From Undaria pinnatifida (lineage: Eukaryota; Sar; Phaeophyceae; Laminariales; Alariaceae): 64,000 bases of DNA. The position numbers and the translations under genes are program-made. The stretch spans positions 7,176,637 through 7,240,636 of the forward strand of contig JABAKD010000006.1 of the NCBI GenBank assembly GCA_012845835.1, in the 5' to 3' direction. The notes below the pieces were generated by a model that was not told the DNA's origin, did not search any database, and saw nothing but the letters and a program-made list of their open reading frames with translations. This document shows positions 13,059 to 26,022 of the stretch, piece by piece (position 1 is the first letter of the stretch; each line of letters starts with the position of its first letter).

Positions 13059-16000
13059 GCAGTTGTTGTTGTTATTGTTGTTGTTGTTGTTGTTGTTGTT
13101 GGGCGTCGTCGCCGCCGCCGCCGCCGCCCCTACCGCGTGCTACATTAAGGGTAGCACCCTTTTTATTGCTAAAACGCTTTTGATGGAAGGTCCTCAACGA
13201 ATGACTACATTAGCCAAATTGATGTCCTTGCAATCCCACCTGCACTCCGACGCGTGCTGCTTACTATCTAGAGGTACGTAGGACGTTTTGGCCATTTCCC
13301 CCCTGAAAACGGCGAGGCTTCTTAATCGGGGGAGGGGAGCCCATGAACCGATAAACCGCAATAGGCGCGCGCTGCTATCGAGGTATACCGTTTTTTGGCA
13401 AAAACGTTTTCTGAGTGACGAGGCCCCTTAACCCACCATCGTTGATCATGCCGTTCTATGTTTTGCAAAGTCATTGTTTTGTATACCTGGCCCGCGGGGT
13501 TGTTCACGGGCTACGATTGTTTTTTCGTCGGATTGCACTTTCAGTTTGCTCAGAATGTTTTTTTTGGGGGTGGGTTATGGCTCTCCACGAGTGAGAACCT
13601 TCATTATATAAAAAATATTCCAACAACGTCAGCTGTGAGTTCGACAAATTTAGGGTCGATACTCATGTTTGCAAGCTGCGCAATACACCGGTCGCCCGTT
13701 TTTAGTAAGTTTTTCACGAGTCAAAACCTAATCAATTAGACTACTGCTTTATGGAAGGACATTCGGTTTACATCGGAACGTCATCTACGCTATATTGTCG
13801 GAGGGCAAGAAGTATAATAGTATTAGTAATAATGGACATGAAATTGAAGCCTGTACGACGTGAAACCATGATATAAGACATAAGCGCGGTAGGTGACACA
13901 GAAATTATTATCCATTGCGGTAAGAATAGATCATGTCGTACTATGGTGTTGGTGTGTATATGGCATCGCTTTTCTCAAAATTAAATCGGATAGAAAAACG
14001 TTTGTCCCTCGGATTGCGCTTCTGGACCATCATGCTACGATAGAGGTATACCTTTTTTTGGCGAAAATGGTTTCTGAATGACGGGGCTTCTTGACCCTAA
14101 ATCGTCGGAAAATAAATTAATAATAAGCCATTTTTTTTTTCCTCGTGATTCTCGTTGTGTACCTCCAGTATAGGACATGGGATTGTCCATTCGGTGGAAG
14201 TTTTTTTTTTTTTTTCAAATCGGTTTTTGGGGTTAAGAAAGACGTGTCTTATGCTCCGAAATTGAGGAACTTTTTTTTTGGGTTTCAGCTTTGAATCGTT
14301 TTTTTTTTTTTTCTGAGGCTACGCAAGTGAATGAGCTCCAGAAAAAAATAAAATGGTGCATGGTGGAACCTTTTATCATACAGTAGCGTGTATCATTGGT
14401 GTGTTTTTTTGTAATCTTGCTCACTGTGTTTCTAATAGCAGTAGTACCAGTACCAGTAGTACCTTGGCCATGGGACAGTTTATTAGGTTTTGGATCACCC
14501 CTATGGAACTTCTGACTCCAAGAATTGAGGTCAAGAACTGACGATTCCGCCATCGGCCACTTGAAGCGACCTGAGCTGCCGGTGTATAGTAGGAGATGTG
14601 TTCGAACTGCCACGCAAGAAGCTGTGGGGCAAAGCGTGGGGCATAGCGATGCTCGGACTGCCTCAAGCGCTTTTCCTAGACGCTGGATTGGATGGCGCTC
14701 GTTGCCCTTGTTGGTCTGTATACTATAATCAGGATTATCAAGTCCCTGAATGGCTAGGCGTCTGCATTTTTTCAAGGTTAGTTTGTTGGGGGGTGGGGTA
14801 TAACTCCTCAAAAGGCGAAAGCGAGCAGCCTTATAAAAACAGTTAGAACCTTTACGGTAGCATCCCTCTCTTTTTTTTTTCATTGTTTTCCCCTCTGAAT
14901 TCCCGAAAGGGCTACTCGTATAATGCCGCATTTCGTATAATGCCGCATTTCGTATAATGCCGCATTTCGTATAGTGCCGCATTTCTCGTGTTTTGGTTCC
15001 CTGTATTTTTTTTCGACGCGTGCTACGATAGAGGTTGCGCTTTTTTCGTCTGAAATTGTTTCCGAATGAGGGGGCTCCTTATTAACCCAAAATCGTCGGG
15101 AAAAAAAAAATAGTAGGCCATTTTTTTTACATGATTCTCGTTTTATACCTAGTCCATGGGATGTTTTATCCTGTAGTCGCAGCAGTTTTGTTTTTTTCTC
15201 CAAATCAGTTTTTGCCGTAAGAGAGTTTTTTTTTTTTTCTTAAAGGTCCGAAAGTGAGGAACTTCTTGAAAAAGAGCACGCGTCGGTCACAGTCACCTAA
15301 GGGTTGACCTCTTTTGAACTTGAGGGGGATAAAACGACGTTTTGTTTTTTGTTTTTTGTTTTTAACATTTGTTTTACTCTCCGGCTCAACCCATAAGAGG
15401 TTAACCCGTAAGAGAGGTTTTGCCATCCGCGACCTTCTGGACAAGCCGTGGTCACAGGTAGGCACTAGTAGGTGTCTTCCCTTCTCCCCCCCGGCGCGAT
15501 ACAGAATAATCACGATGAACTGCCACGATTATATGTATATGTAAAATGTGACGTTCGTTTTTTTTTGGCTTGCTGCTCTCCGGCGCCCGACGGTTTCTTC
15601 TCGCACTTTCGGCTGCGGAGCAAGGAAGCCTGCCATGGTTACATTATGAAGCATGTCTGGATCTCGGCCGAGCTCCGTGGCAGTGCTCGGCATATTAAAC
15701 GTCGCTGAGCTGGCTCTTGTTGGCAAGGGATTGCGTTCCGCCTCCCTGAGACGAGCATAGCTAAATATGATGCTGGATATGTCTAGTGTTTGCTGTCGAT
15801 ATCATCTGGATCTGTATGGTATCTGTGTGTAGCTGCCAATAAGAATGCTTCTAAGGGCTGCCGTAGAACATCTCGGTAGATACGTTAGACAAAGAAATGC
15901 GGTGCAACCTGAGATAATGCGGTGGAACCTTAAACCAATACGGATGTTAATGAGGATTAGAATAGACTTTATCGGTAGTAGCTAAGGTGAAAATATGTGG

Positions 16001-19000
16001 GGAAGGGGAATTTGGAAATGGTTGGAGGAGGGTCATAGGAGAGATACTAGTGCTTAGCGGAAGCATACTCGATTTACATCGGAACGGAATCTACAGTACG
16101 CTATATTCTCGGAGAGCAATAACTATAAGCATGAAAACATGTAGAGAATCTGTAAAAGCGTGAATATCCCACATTTACGAAGGCGTCCAGCTTCCAAAAC
16201 TGGTTAATAGCCCACTTTTAGCGCTGCTATAGATATACTTACAAATATCGATTTCCTGAGCGGCCTCCATTTTTTCGCTTTGTACACTATTAATAACTTT
16301 AAGACATTCTCCTCTCCGGACGGCTGAGCGGGCTCGGATGCCTGAAACAGGGCTTCTCAGCTCTTCTAAGTTTTTTTTTTTTTTTTTTTTCAAATTTCAA
16401 GTTTAAAATTCTCTTCTTTTGGGAAGTTGAATTTTTTGCTTCCCCAAACTTTAAAACCCCTGTTTTTTGGAAATACCGCATACTACCCGGACATCGTCTA
16501 CTGTCTTTACTTGCGGAACGGACCAGCTTTTCTTTGATTTCTTCCTTCGCGTTTTTTTTGTAGGTGCACAAAGCTTTCATCATACCAGAGGTCCCAGCCT
16601 GATTATCTCGGCTTGGCTCATCACATCACCAGCTCAGCTCTGCCCAGCAGCGCACAGCAGCGCTAGCTCAGCAGCGCAGCGCCGTGCGGTGCCGTTCCCT
16701 GGCGTGCCCTGCCGTGCCCTGCCGTGCGGTGCGGTACTGTGCGATGCTGTGCGGTGTTGTGCGGTGCTGCGCCGAGCTGTGCCGTACTGAGTGTTTTGCT
16801 GTACTTACTCTCATTTTGTTGAATCACAATTAAAATGCACCCCCAGCTCAGCTCAGCCCACAGCTACATATAGCTCACAGCAGCGCAGAGCCGTGCGGTT
16901 CCGTGCAGTGCCGTGCCTTGCCCTTCGGCGCGGTGCTGTTTCGTACTGCGCTGTGCTTTCTTTCGAACATACATCAGTACCACGTATATGATGTACGTGT
17001 TTTTGTACTCGTCTTTTAGCTTTCTTCAAGTTGATTGTCCTCTCTCGGTCCCTATCTCGCCCCCCCCCCCCCCACAAATTACACCCGCATTGCCGATCAG
17101 AATGTGGCAGCGCCAACAAGCACACAGCACAGTGCAAAGCACAGGGCAACTAGTAATAGCTCTGCACAAGCAGCTCTTGGCATCATCAATGCGCTAGTCG
17201 CACCAAATCGTGGGCCTCTTCTTTCTGCGCCCTGTACATGTTTTAGGTGCATTCTTCTTTGCGCGAGCGAAGCGTAGCCGGTGTATAGCTGACTGAACTT
17301 CGCGGCTTTCTATGATGGGGTGCCGAAGAAGCTAATCTAACTATTTTCTTTTCTTTTTTCGATCCTCCGGCGGATTGGCATAACTGGGTCTTAACCCTTT
17401 TTTCTCCCTTTTTTTCGGCCGTGTAGCCTCCGCTTTTTTTTTTTACGGAGTCTTGACCCGTTTTTTTGCGCATAGCCCCCGCTTTTTTTCACCCCTCTCT
17501 TGGTTCACACCCATGTTTTTGGGGACAAACAACTTGCGTTTAGTGTGGGATAAGTTTCGCAGCTCTGAAAGGGTTGAACGTCACCACACACTTTCACGTA
17601 TGTGTCGTACGTCAAATTACCTCGGTTGTCGAAACAAGTTGAGGGCTTTTCGCGGGTCTGATCACATCTCGGGTTGAATCGTAATAGGGTGACCCGACCG
17701 GACCCGACCCGACCCGACCCGACCCGACCCGACCCGTGAGATTTGAAAACCTCCTGACCCGACCCGAGTTGACGCATGCCATTTCGATCACCTCCTGACT
17801 CGTCCCGATTTAACTCGCGAGTTTTTGTAAGCTTCCTGACCCTACCCGCGGGCCGGATCTTGACCCTTGAGATGCCCTAGCAACGGCCGCACAGCAGGAG
17901 CTGTCACAATCTCCATCATTCGCGGCAACGGCAGTCGGTGCAAGTTGCCGCGATGTGCGGCTGCCGTGGTATCGGGCTTTGGTCGTTACTAGGATCGAAG
18001 TTTTTCTCTTTTCGCGGCTTGCAGAGTATGGGTTTCGACGTTTTTTTTTGTTTTTTGTTTTTCTCGATCTCACAGCCGAACTTGCCTTTTTTTTTTTACA
18101 AAATCAAAACCAAATTCGAGCCGCAAATGCACCAGTCAGGCACAAAGGCGCAGATTTTCGCTAAAAAGCTGTCTTGTTGTCGAAATATTACGCTTGTGCA
18201 GATTCTCTATATGTGTTGAAGCTTATTGGTTTAGATTCCACCGCATTGTCTCAGGTTGTGCCACATTTTTTTTGTGTAACGTATCTATCGGATGCCATAC
18301 TGTTCCAGACTATATCGGCATATGCAATACCGACAGAAGCTAAAATCAGAACTAGTCGGCGGCGTATAGTCAGCCAACCCACAGTCCTTGCTGTTGCCGC
18401 TGCTTTTGTGGCTGTTTCTGTTTTTGTCGGCAGCGCAAGCTGTTGCAATCTCTGGCGGCCGTGGTTGCGGCCGTGCAAGTTGCCGCGACCGACGCCTGCC
18501 CTTGCACCCGACTCTTGGTCGGTACTGCTGGGCGTCGCCCGCAGCTTGCAAACGAAATGAGTTTCGACAATAAAATATCGATCTCACAGCTGAACTGTCG
18601 TTTTTTTATTGTTGTTTCGTGAAAAACCTTTGCGAGCCATACACGCAACAGTTAGAACAACGACGGAGAACTTTGCAAAATTGCCTGTAGTGACTGCTTG
18701 TAATACGTAGCCAACTAATTGGTAGTCAGCGGCGTGTATCCGACCAACTTGCAGCCCTAGCTATAATACTACCGTTGTTTGTGGACGTTTTTTGTTGTTG
18801 TTGTGTGTTCATTGTGTTCGTTGTGTTTGTTGTTCACGCCGTGTGTTGTTAACAATGTTTTTTTGTTATGTGCATAGACGATGTGTTTTGAGATCATTTT
18901 TTGTGTTTTTTTTGTGATTGTATTGGTTTACCGTGTGTGCAATGTATTTGTGTATGTTTTGTGTTTGTTTTTGGATTGTGTGTGTGTTTTTTTTTCTGGG

Positions 19001-22000
19001 ATGGGGCTGTTTTGACTTGTGTGCGTGTGAGTATTGTACACATATGTGTGTTTTGTGTTTTTTTTTTCGAATTTCCCAGGGAGTACTTGTTTTTTTCGTT
19101 CAAAATTATTTATTTCAAACACTTCAGCTGTGAGCTCGACTAATTTGATAAGTCGATACTCATCTTTTGCAAAAGCTGTGGCGTGATACTCCGGCCGCGC
19201 GTTTTTACGAATGCATTCCTCGTCGAAGATACATATTACCCCGCTGGATGCTGCCAGGGTCAACAGGACACTCTTAGAGTCATACCCCGCGAGGAGTGCA
19301 GCAGATTCTAAGAATTTCCTTAGCTCCTAACATGAGGAGGAGGTGAGTATCGACACCATCATCACCCGAAACATGACTCGGAAGGCGTTCATTCGTTCGC
19401 GCAAAAATCCCGACCAACATTTATTTCTATGCGCTATAATAGAGTCCTAAGACCAAAACACTCTTCAAAAAAGGATCATACTAACCAGGTAGTTTCATAC
19501 TTGAGACGCTCAACCGGTCAAAAGGTATACCTTTTTCTGGCCCAATACCAATAGTGCAAACCCTACCCTACTGTGGGATGACTTTTTTTTTTTCCAAGGG
19601 CGATTTTGTAAACTTAACAGATAGATGACGATCACATCGCATCATGTATCATCTATACGCAAAGCAGCCCCGTGTTCCGGGGTGGCCCGAGTGCTCGCTC
19701 GAATGACAATGGAAGGAACTTTTTGGATACGCGTGCAGCAACATGCCGACAAAGTTTTTTTTTTTCACGATTTTTTTTTTATCTCTTGCCATATGAGTAA
19801 CAGTAAGCTTAACCCCTTTAGAGCCCCCAAACCCCTCCCCATACTTATTCCAAGTAGTTTTATCCCTAAGAACGGGTTTCCAGGTGCGAAGGCGTTGACC
19901 CTTTTTTTTTCCGCTACAAAAAATACCAGGTATGTCATACTGATTCCAACAAATTTTGTCACTAAAAACAGGGGTGCAGTTCTTAAGGTCACCACCAACC
20001 AGACTTTCCAGATTTTATGTTGTGTGTCATTTTTTGGGTGTGTCGTTTTTTGCTCTTGTCAAAGTTTTATACTCCTACGCGCTTGCATTACAGGCTTTCA
20101 TGATATCGCACTCATTCTAGTCGCTTTTTTTGTTCGCCTTGTTATGAACAAATAGAGCACCTGGTAAATGACGACAGCTGCCGACGTATAGTCAACTAAC
20201 TGAAGGTTTTATTTTTCCCCGTCCGCCGGAGGATAATAATGAAAAAAAAAAAAAAACTGAAGGTTGTAGTACCACCGATCGCCCCCAAAAAACAAAAACG
20301 CGCACCAGATTTCATGTACAGTAGCATGGGGTCAATTATCCCCCTTTGGATCGGCAAGGGGGAAAAGTGTAAAAAATGTGTGATATGACGATTAAGCGCT
20401 TGGCCACACGAAGCAGCCCGGGCTTATTTCCCCCGTAACTGGAAACCCGTGGACAAATAACTTGGATTTAGTATAGGAAGGGGTTTTGGAATTTTAACAG
20501 GGTTAAGGGGGAGGGGGGCGGGGTCCTAATCAAAACGCTAGATAGAAGCTAGACGACACGCGTTGCAGTTGTGATGGTACTCGTGTATACTGCCACACGC
20601 TCTTGAGTAGAAGGTTGATATGATCGCATTTCTCGTGTATTCGTGCAGTAGTGGTGTACCCCGGTGAGGCCGTGGTGTGCGAGAGCAACATGACCGCCTT
20701 ATAGGGGGAAACCACCTCATTTAATCCGGGTAATGAGTGCAATTCCCCAGTCGCTCCAAGCGATTTTGACCGCCTTGTATTGGGATACCGCCTTATATCG
20801 GGATACCGTCTTATATCGGGATACCGCCCGATTGGGGGACCCCTACTATTATTTGTGTCATACAGTAGGGGTCCCCTAGTAAGGCGGTGGTGTGCGAGCG
20901 CAATATGACCGCCTTATAGGGGGAAGCCACCTCATTCGTTCCAGGTATATTATGAGTGCAATTCCTCAATCGTGCCAAAACGATTTTGACCGCCTTGTAT
21001 CGGGATACCGCCTTACTCAGACCGCCTTATTGCGGAACCTCTACTATTTTTTTGTGTCATACAGCACGATATAGGGGTCCCCCGGTAAGGCGGTGGTGTG
21101 CGAGAGCAATATGACCGCATTATACGGGGAAGCCACCTCATTCATTCCGGTAATGAGTGCATATCCCCAGTCGTACCAAGCGATTTTGACGGCCTTGTAT
21201 CGGGATACCGCCTTGCTCAGACCGCCTTATTGCGGAACCTCTAGTATTATTTGTGTCATACAGCACTATATAGGGGTACCCCATTAGGGCAGCGGTGTGT
21301 CAGGGCAATATGACCGCCTTATAGGGGGAAGCCACTTCATTCGTTCCAGGTATATTATGAGTGCAATTCCTCAATCGTGCCAAGCGATTTTGACGGCCTT
21401 GTATCGGGATACCGCCTTATTGGGGGGACCCCTCGTGCTGTACTGCTGAACGCTCATCCTAGAAGGTTGGTATGATCGCATTCCTCGCGTTTTTGATCGA
21501 AAAAAAATCCATGTGCTACGACAGACAGAAGTTGGCACTTTTAAGCGAAAACTGACTATTAATAGTCGGTGACTACGGGGCTCCTTAATTAGCCCTTGTA
21601 GCACCGCACTCCCGACACGGCGACAAAACAGTTGGAGTTAGAATAGGATAAGTTTAGGAGTTGGAACAAACCGACATCATCGTCGGGATACCGTTGTGTC
21701 GCACACGTGCTGTCGTTGGCCGTGGGCTTTGTCTGTCAGGCTGTGCACTTTTTTCCTTTTCCGACGCCTGCCAGGGTGGAGGTGCTCCCTGTGCCTTCTG
21801 AGGATGCCTTCTGAGGGTCTTCTGAACAAAAAAAACGTCTTGGAATACACTGTAAAGGACAAAAAAAAACATGAATAAACCCGTGGCCTGTTGGTTATAT
21901 AGTACTACCCACTGAGCTACGTAGTCACGTGCGTGACTACGTAGCTCAGTGGGTAGTGCTATATAACCAACGAATAATGTGTTTGCGAGTCCGTCAATTG

Positions 22001-25000
22001 ACTCACCGCTGGAGACGTGGTAAATGGCTATGATATAGTTTGCTCCTGAGTACTACAGTAGTGCGTGGCAAGGGGAGAGCCCCGGAGATATCCCTGTTAC
22101 AGGGTCGAGGTGAGAGTCAATTGACGGACTCGCTAACATATCTTTTGTTGGTCATATAACACTAGCACTGCCCACTGAGCTACGTAGTCGATTGGCGGAC
22201 TCGCAAACATATATTTTGTTGGCTGTATAGCACTACCCACTGAGCTACGTAGTCACCGACTTCGTGACAGGGATGTCTGCGGGGCCCTCCCCTTGCCACG
22301 CACTACTGTAGTACTCGGGAGCAAACTATTTAACCATTCACCACGTCTCCAGCGCGCACACTCGCGAAGACGTTATTTCCTTTTTCTTTTCCGGCGGGAG
22401 AAAAAGCGAATATAATATGAAGTCGGTGGGATTCGAACCCACGGCATCTCTTTTGTTGGTTATATAGCACTACCCACTGAGCTACGTAGCCGCACGTAGC
22501 TCACGGTGGGTAGTGCTATATAACCAGCATGGCCCAGAAATACGAAAAACCGTACTACTACGTAAAGAATGGCGTTCCGGATATTTTCCCTTTCCAGCCG
22601 GAAACCCGTTTTGGGGGATAAATTACTTGGATTTAGCATAGGGAAGGAATTTAGGGCTTTTAATAAAGCGGTTAACCCCTTTAGAGCCCCAAAACCCCTC
22701 CCTATAATAAATTCAAGTAAAATTGTCCCCAAAAAGGGTTTCCAGTTGTAAAGGCACTAAGGAGCCCCGAATAAAGGGGTTAACTCCTTTAGAGCCCCCA
22801 AATCCCTCCCTATACTAAATTCAAGTAAATTTGTCCCCAAAAAGGGTTTCCAGTTGTAAAGGGGTTAAGGAGCCCCGTCGTTCAGAAAACAAAATAATGG
22901 GAAGAAAAAGTTATACCAGGTACTAATTCCAAGTAACTTATCTTGGGAAGGCATTTGGGGCTTTTTAATACAGGAGGAGTTGAGGAGCCTCGTCGTTCAG
23001 AAAAAAAAAAAAGTACGGGAAGAAAAAGTGCTACAAGAACACAATCTATATCGTATCACGCGTCTTTCTTGAAATCAGTTTTTAGGTGGGGTGTAGGGCT
23101 CCTGACGGAACGATTTTCAGAAAAGTGGTATCTACATGTACCTCTTTTCGTAACGCGAGCCTAAATGGGCCGCACAAGAGGTTTAACAAATTGGCTCTCT
23201 GTTTTCCTGCTTAACCAGGTGGGGGGGCGAGATCGCGGCTTGCCTGGTGGACACCGAGACCAACCCCTTCACGGGCAAACCTTTCTTCAACGAGGTTAGG
23301 CTTCTTTCTTTCTTTCTTTCTTTCTCCCTTTCTTTCTTTTTTCTTCCGTCCTGTCTATCGTCTTGTTCGTTTTGTTTTCCGGCTCCGTCCTTTTTCGTAA
23401 TTCAGATCAGGGAACTGCTCAGTAACTATTAATATATTACCTATTAATGGCGAGCTAATAGCTAGTCGGTGACTTGTCGTCAAGCTAGCAACAGCCCTAT
23501 CGATGACTTCTGCCGGACACCCCCTCCTTCGTTGGGAAGCAGTGCGCGAGGCGTCTCGCTCGCTCGAAACACGCTTCGCTCGAAACGGTGCCGGCGGCGG
23601 CGGCGGCGGCGGTGGCAGTTTTGCTATTTTAATAATAGCATACTGAAAACTAAATTGCTGTTTAGGCTGCAAGTTGGCTGATAATTGCCGCCCACTCGCT
23701 ATTTTTCTGGCTAGGCATTATTGCAGAGAGTAGGCAATGGTGGTCCGTCCGACGATGCACGCACGTTACGGCAGAGGGATTAACGTAGGCTTTTTTTCGG
23801 GGTCCCTCGCGTAACCCTTTTAGAGCCCCCAAAATCCCTCCCTATACTAACTTCAAGTAAACTTGTCCCAAAAAAGGGCTTTCAGTAGTGACGGCGTTAA
23901 GGACCTCTAACACCTCACCCTCAAGGCGTGTGCTACAATAGAGGCGCACCACTTTTTTCTTAATTCTACCCCTCACATTTTTGGAGGTTAAGACATGTCC
24001 TTAACCCCAAAAACTGATTTGGAGAAGAAAAAAACTCGCTTAATCCTTTTTTTGGAGCCCCCAAAATCCCCCCTATACTAATTTCAAGTAAAATTGTCCC
24101 CAAAAAGGGCTTTCGAAATGACGGCGTTAAGGACCTCTAAATTTTCGCCCAAAGACGCGTGCTACGATTGAGGCGCACCACTTTTTTTCTTAATACTACC
24201 CCTCACTTTTGGAGGTTAACACATATCCTTCTTAACCCCAAAAAATTGATTTCGAGAAAAAGAAAACCCGCTTTATCGCGGGTGAAAACATCTCATGGCC
24301 TGAGTATAAAACGAAAATCATGCAAAAACATGTACTTCGAAGCATATTAACCTGTTCCCGACGATTTCGGGCTAAGGAGCGAAAAAGAAAACCTGCTTTA
24401 TCGCGGATGAAAACTGCTACTTGTACGATCGTAGCACGTGCCAAAAACAAAAAATGGGGAAGAAAATGAAAAGCACAACCCCGATGAACAATGAATCCCA
24501 TTGTCTGCACGAGGCACACGACAAGGAAGAAAGATGCATGCTCCAATTTTTTTTTCTTGACGTTCAAGCGATACTGGGTTGAGGGGTTCCCGAAAATCCA
24601 GAAAAACAATCACGGCTTTTCACGGGTCGGATGTATATCACGCGGGTCTGATCCGGTCAGGGTGACCTGGCCCGACCCGTGATTACTTGAAAACCTCCTG
24701 ACCCGATCCGACCAAACCCGTAAGATTTCGAACACCTCCTCCTGACCCGACACGACCAAACCCGTCTGATTTGGAACACCTCCTCCTGACCTGACCCGGC
24801 TTGACCCGTTTTTCTTTTTTTTCAATCCTCGGACCCGACCCGCGGGCCGGGTGGTGACCCGTGAGCAGCTCAGGAAGAATAGTTTAGTTTCCCCCCAAAG
24901 CGGTGCCAGTCCGACGATAAATGTAACTTTTTTAATCCCTTTTATTATCCTCATACTGCTCTTCCCCTCCCTCCCAGTAGTAGTATAACTCAGATCCGGG

Positions 25001-25986
25001 GTCACATTTCATATAGCGGGCCCTCCTCCCCCCTCCCCACTACGTTACGTGCCTTTGATTTTATCGCAAGAAGAATTCAGCATTTTTCTTCCCTCGTCGA
25101 CACGCGTCGAATTGTACCTACCCACGCTGCTAGGCGCTCTCAGCACTTGATCATTTTTTTACATTTCTACAAATCAAGTCGAATATCACCACGGTGGGAA
25201 TCGAACTCAAGGATCAACGCTAGTGATATTCGAGGGTAAAAACTAGACCACCGGGGCGACCGGCCAAAAAAAATATATATATGAGCTCGATATGGAGTTG
25301 AGGCCATGCGGTACTGCCACATCATAAAACGTAGGACTCGTTGACTATTCTCATGCAGATAGCCTAAAGAATTGAAACATCCATTGTTGGTTGACCCGGG
25401 GATGCTCATATTCATCATCCCCTCCCTACGATATCGGAGTTTCGCACATTTTCAAGCATTATTTGTATCGGGCTTTTGTTTTATTGCCGGACTGGTATGG
25501 TCAGCCAACTAGCGATCCCATGACATCGGTATTGCTACTGGCGGTGTAGATTGGACGCACGCTACGATACGGGTATTAAGGTATACCTTTTTTTGGCTGA
25601 TTTTTTTCCTGAATGAATGACGGAGTTCCTTAAACCAAAATAGTCGGAAAACAGTTTATTTTATTTTTTTGCGTGATTTTCTCGTTGTATGCCTAGGCCA
25701 TGGGATTTTTTCCGTCCGGTACAAGTAGCAGTTTTCATTTTTCTAACCAAATCAGTTTTATCTTAAGCTCCCAAATTGAGGGGTGGTATTAAGAAAACAA
25801 AAAGTGGCGCAACTCTATCGTACCGCGCGTCCAATGGTTGCTCTTGGCAGTGCTTTTCATCACCCAACCCAACCCTTGGTGCATGCGATGTCTGTCTGGT
25901 CGGTGTAAACCCGACGTGCTCCGTTCCGGCATTGCGGCGATGCGACGGTCTATGGCCATACAACTGCGGTCGCGCATGAAATGAGT

Positions 25987-26022
<36 letters not shown>

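Noticed and set aside
12959..13281. Cys-rich and Leu-rich frames after exon 3
   Set aside because: They are translations of the TTG microsatellite.
18894..19143. Hydrophobic frames at 18.9-19.1 kb
   Set aside because: They come from a GT-rich tract giving Val/Cys/Phe runs on one strand and Thr/His on the other.
21890..22530. Functional tRNA genes
   Set aside because: A and B box sequences exist, but acceptor stems do not pair and several copies share non-tRNA bodies, so they are tRNA-derived repeats.
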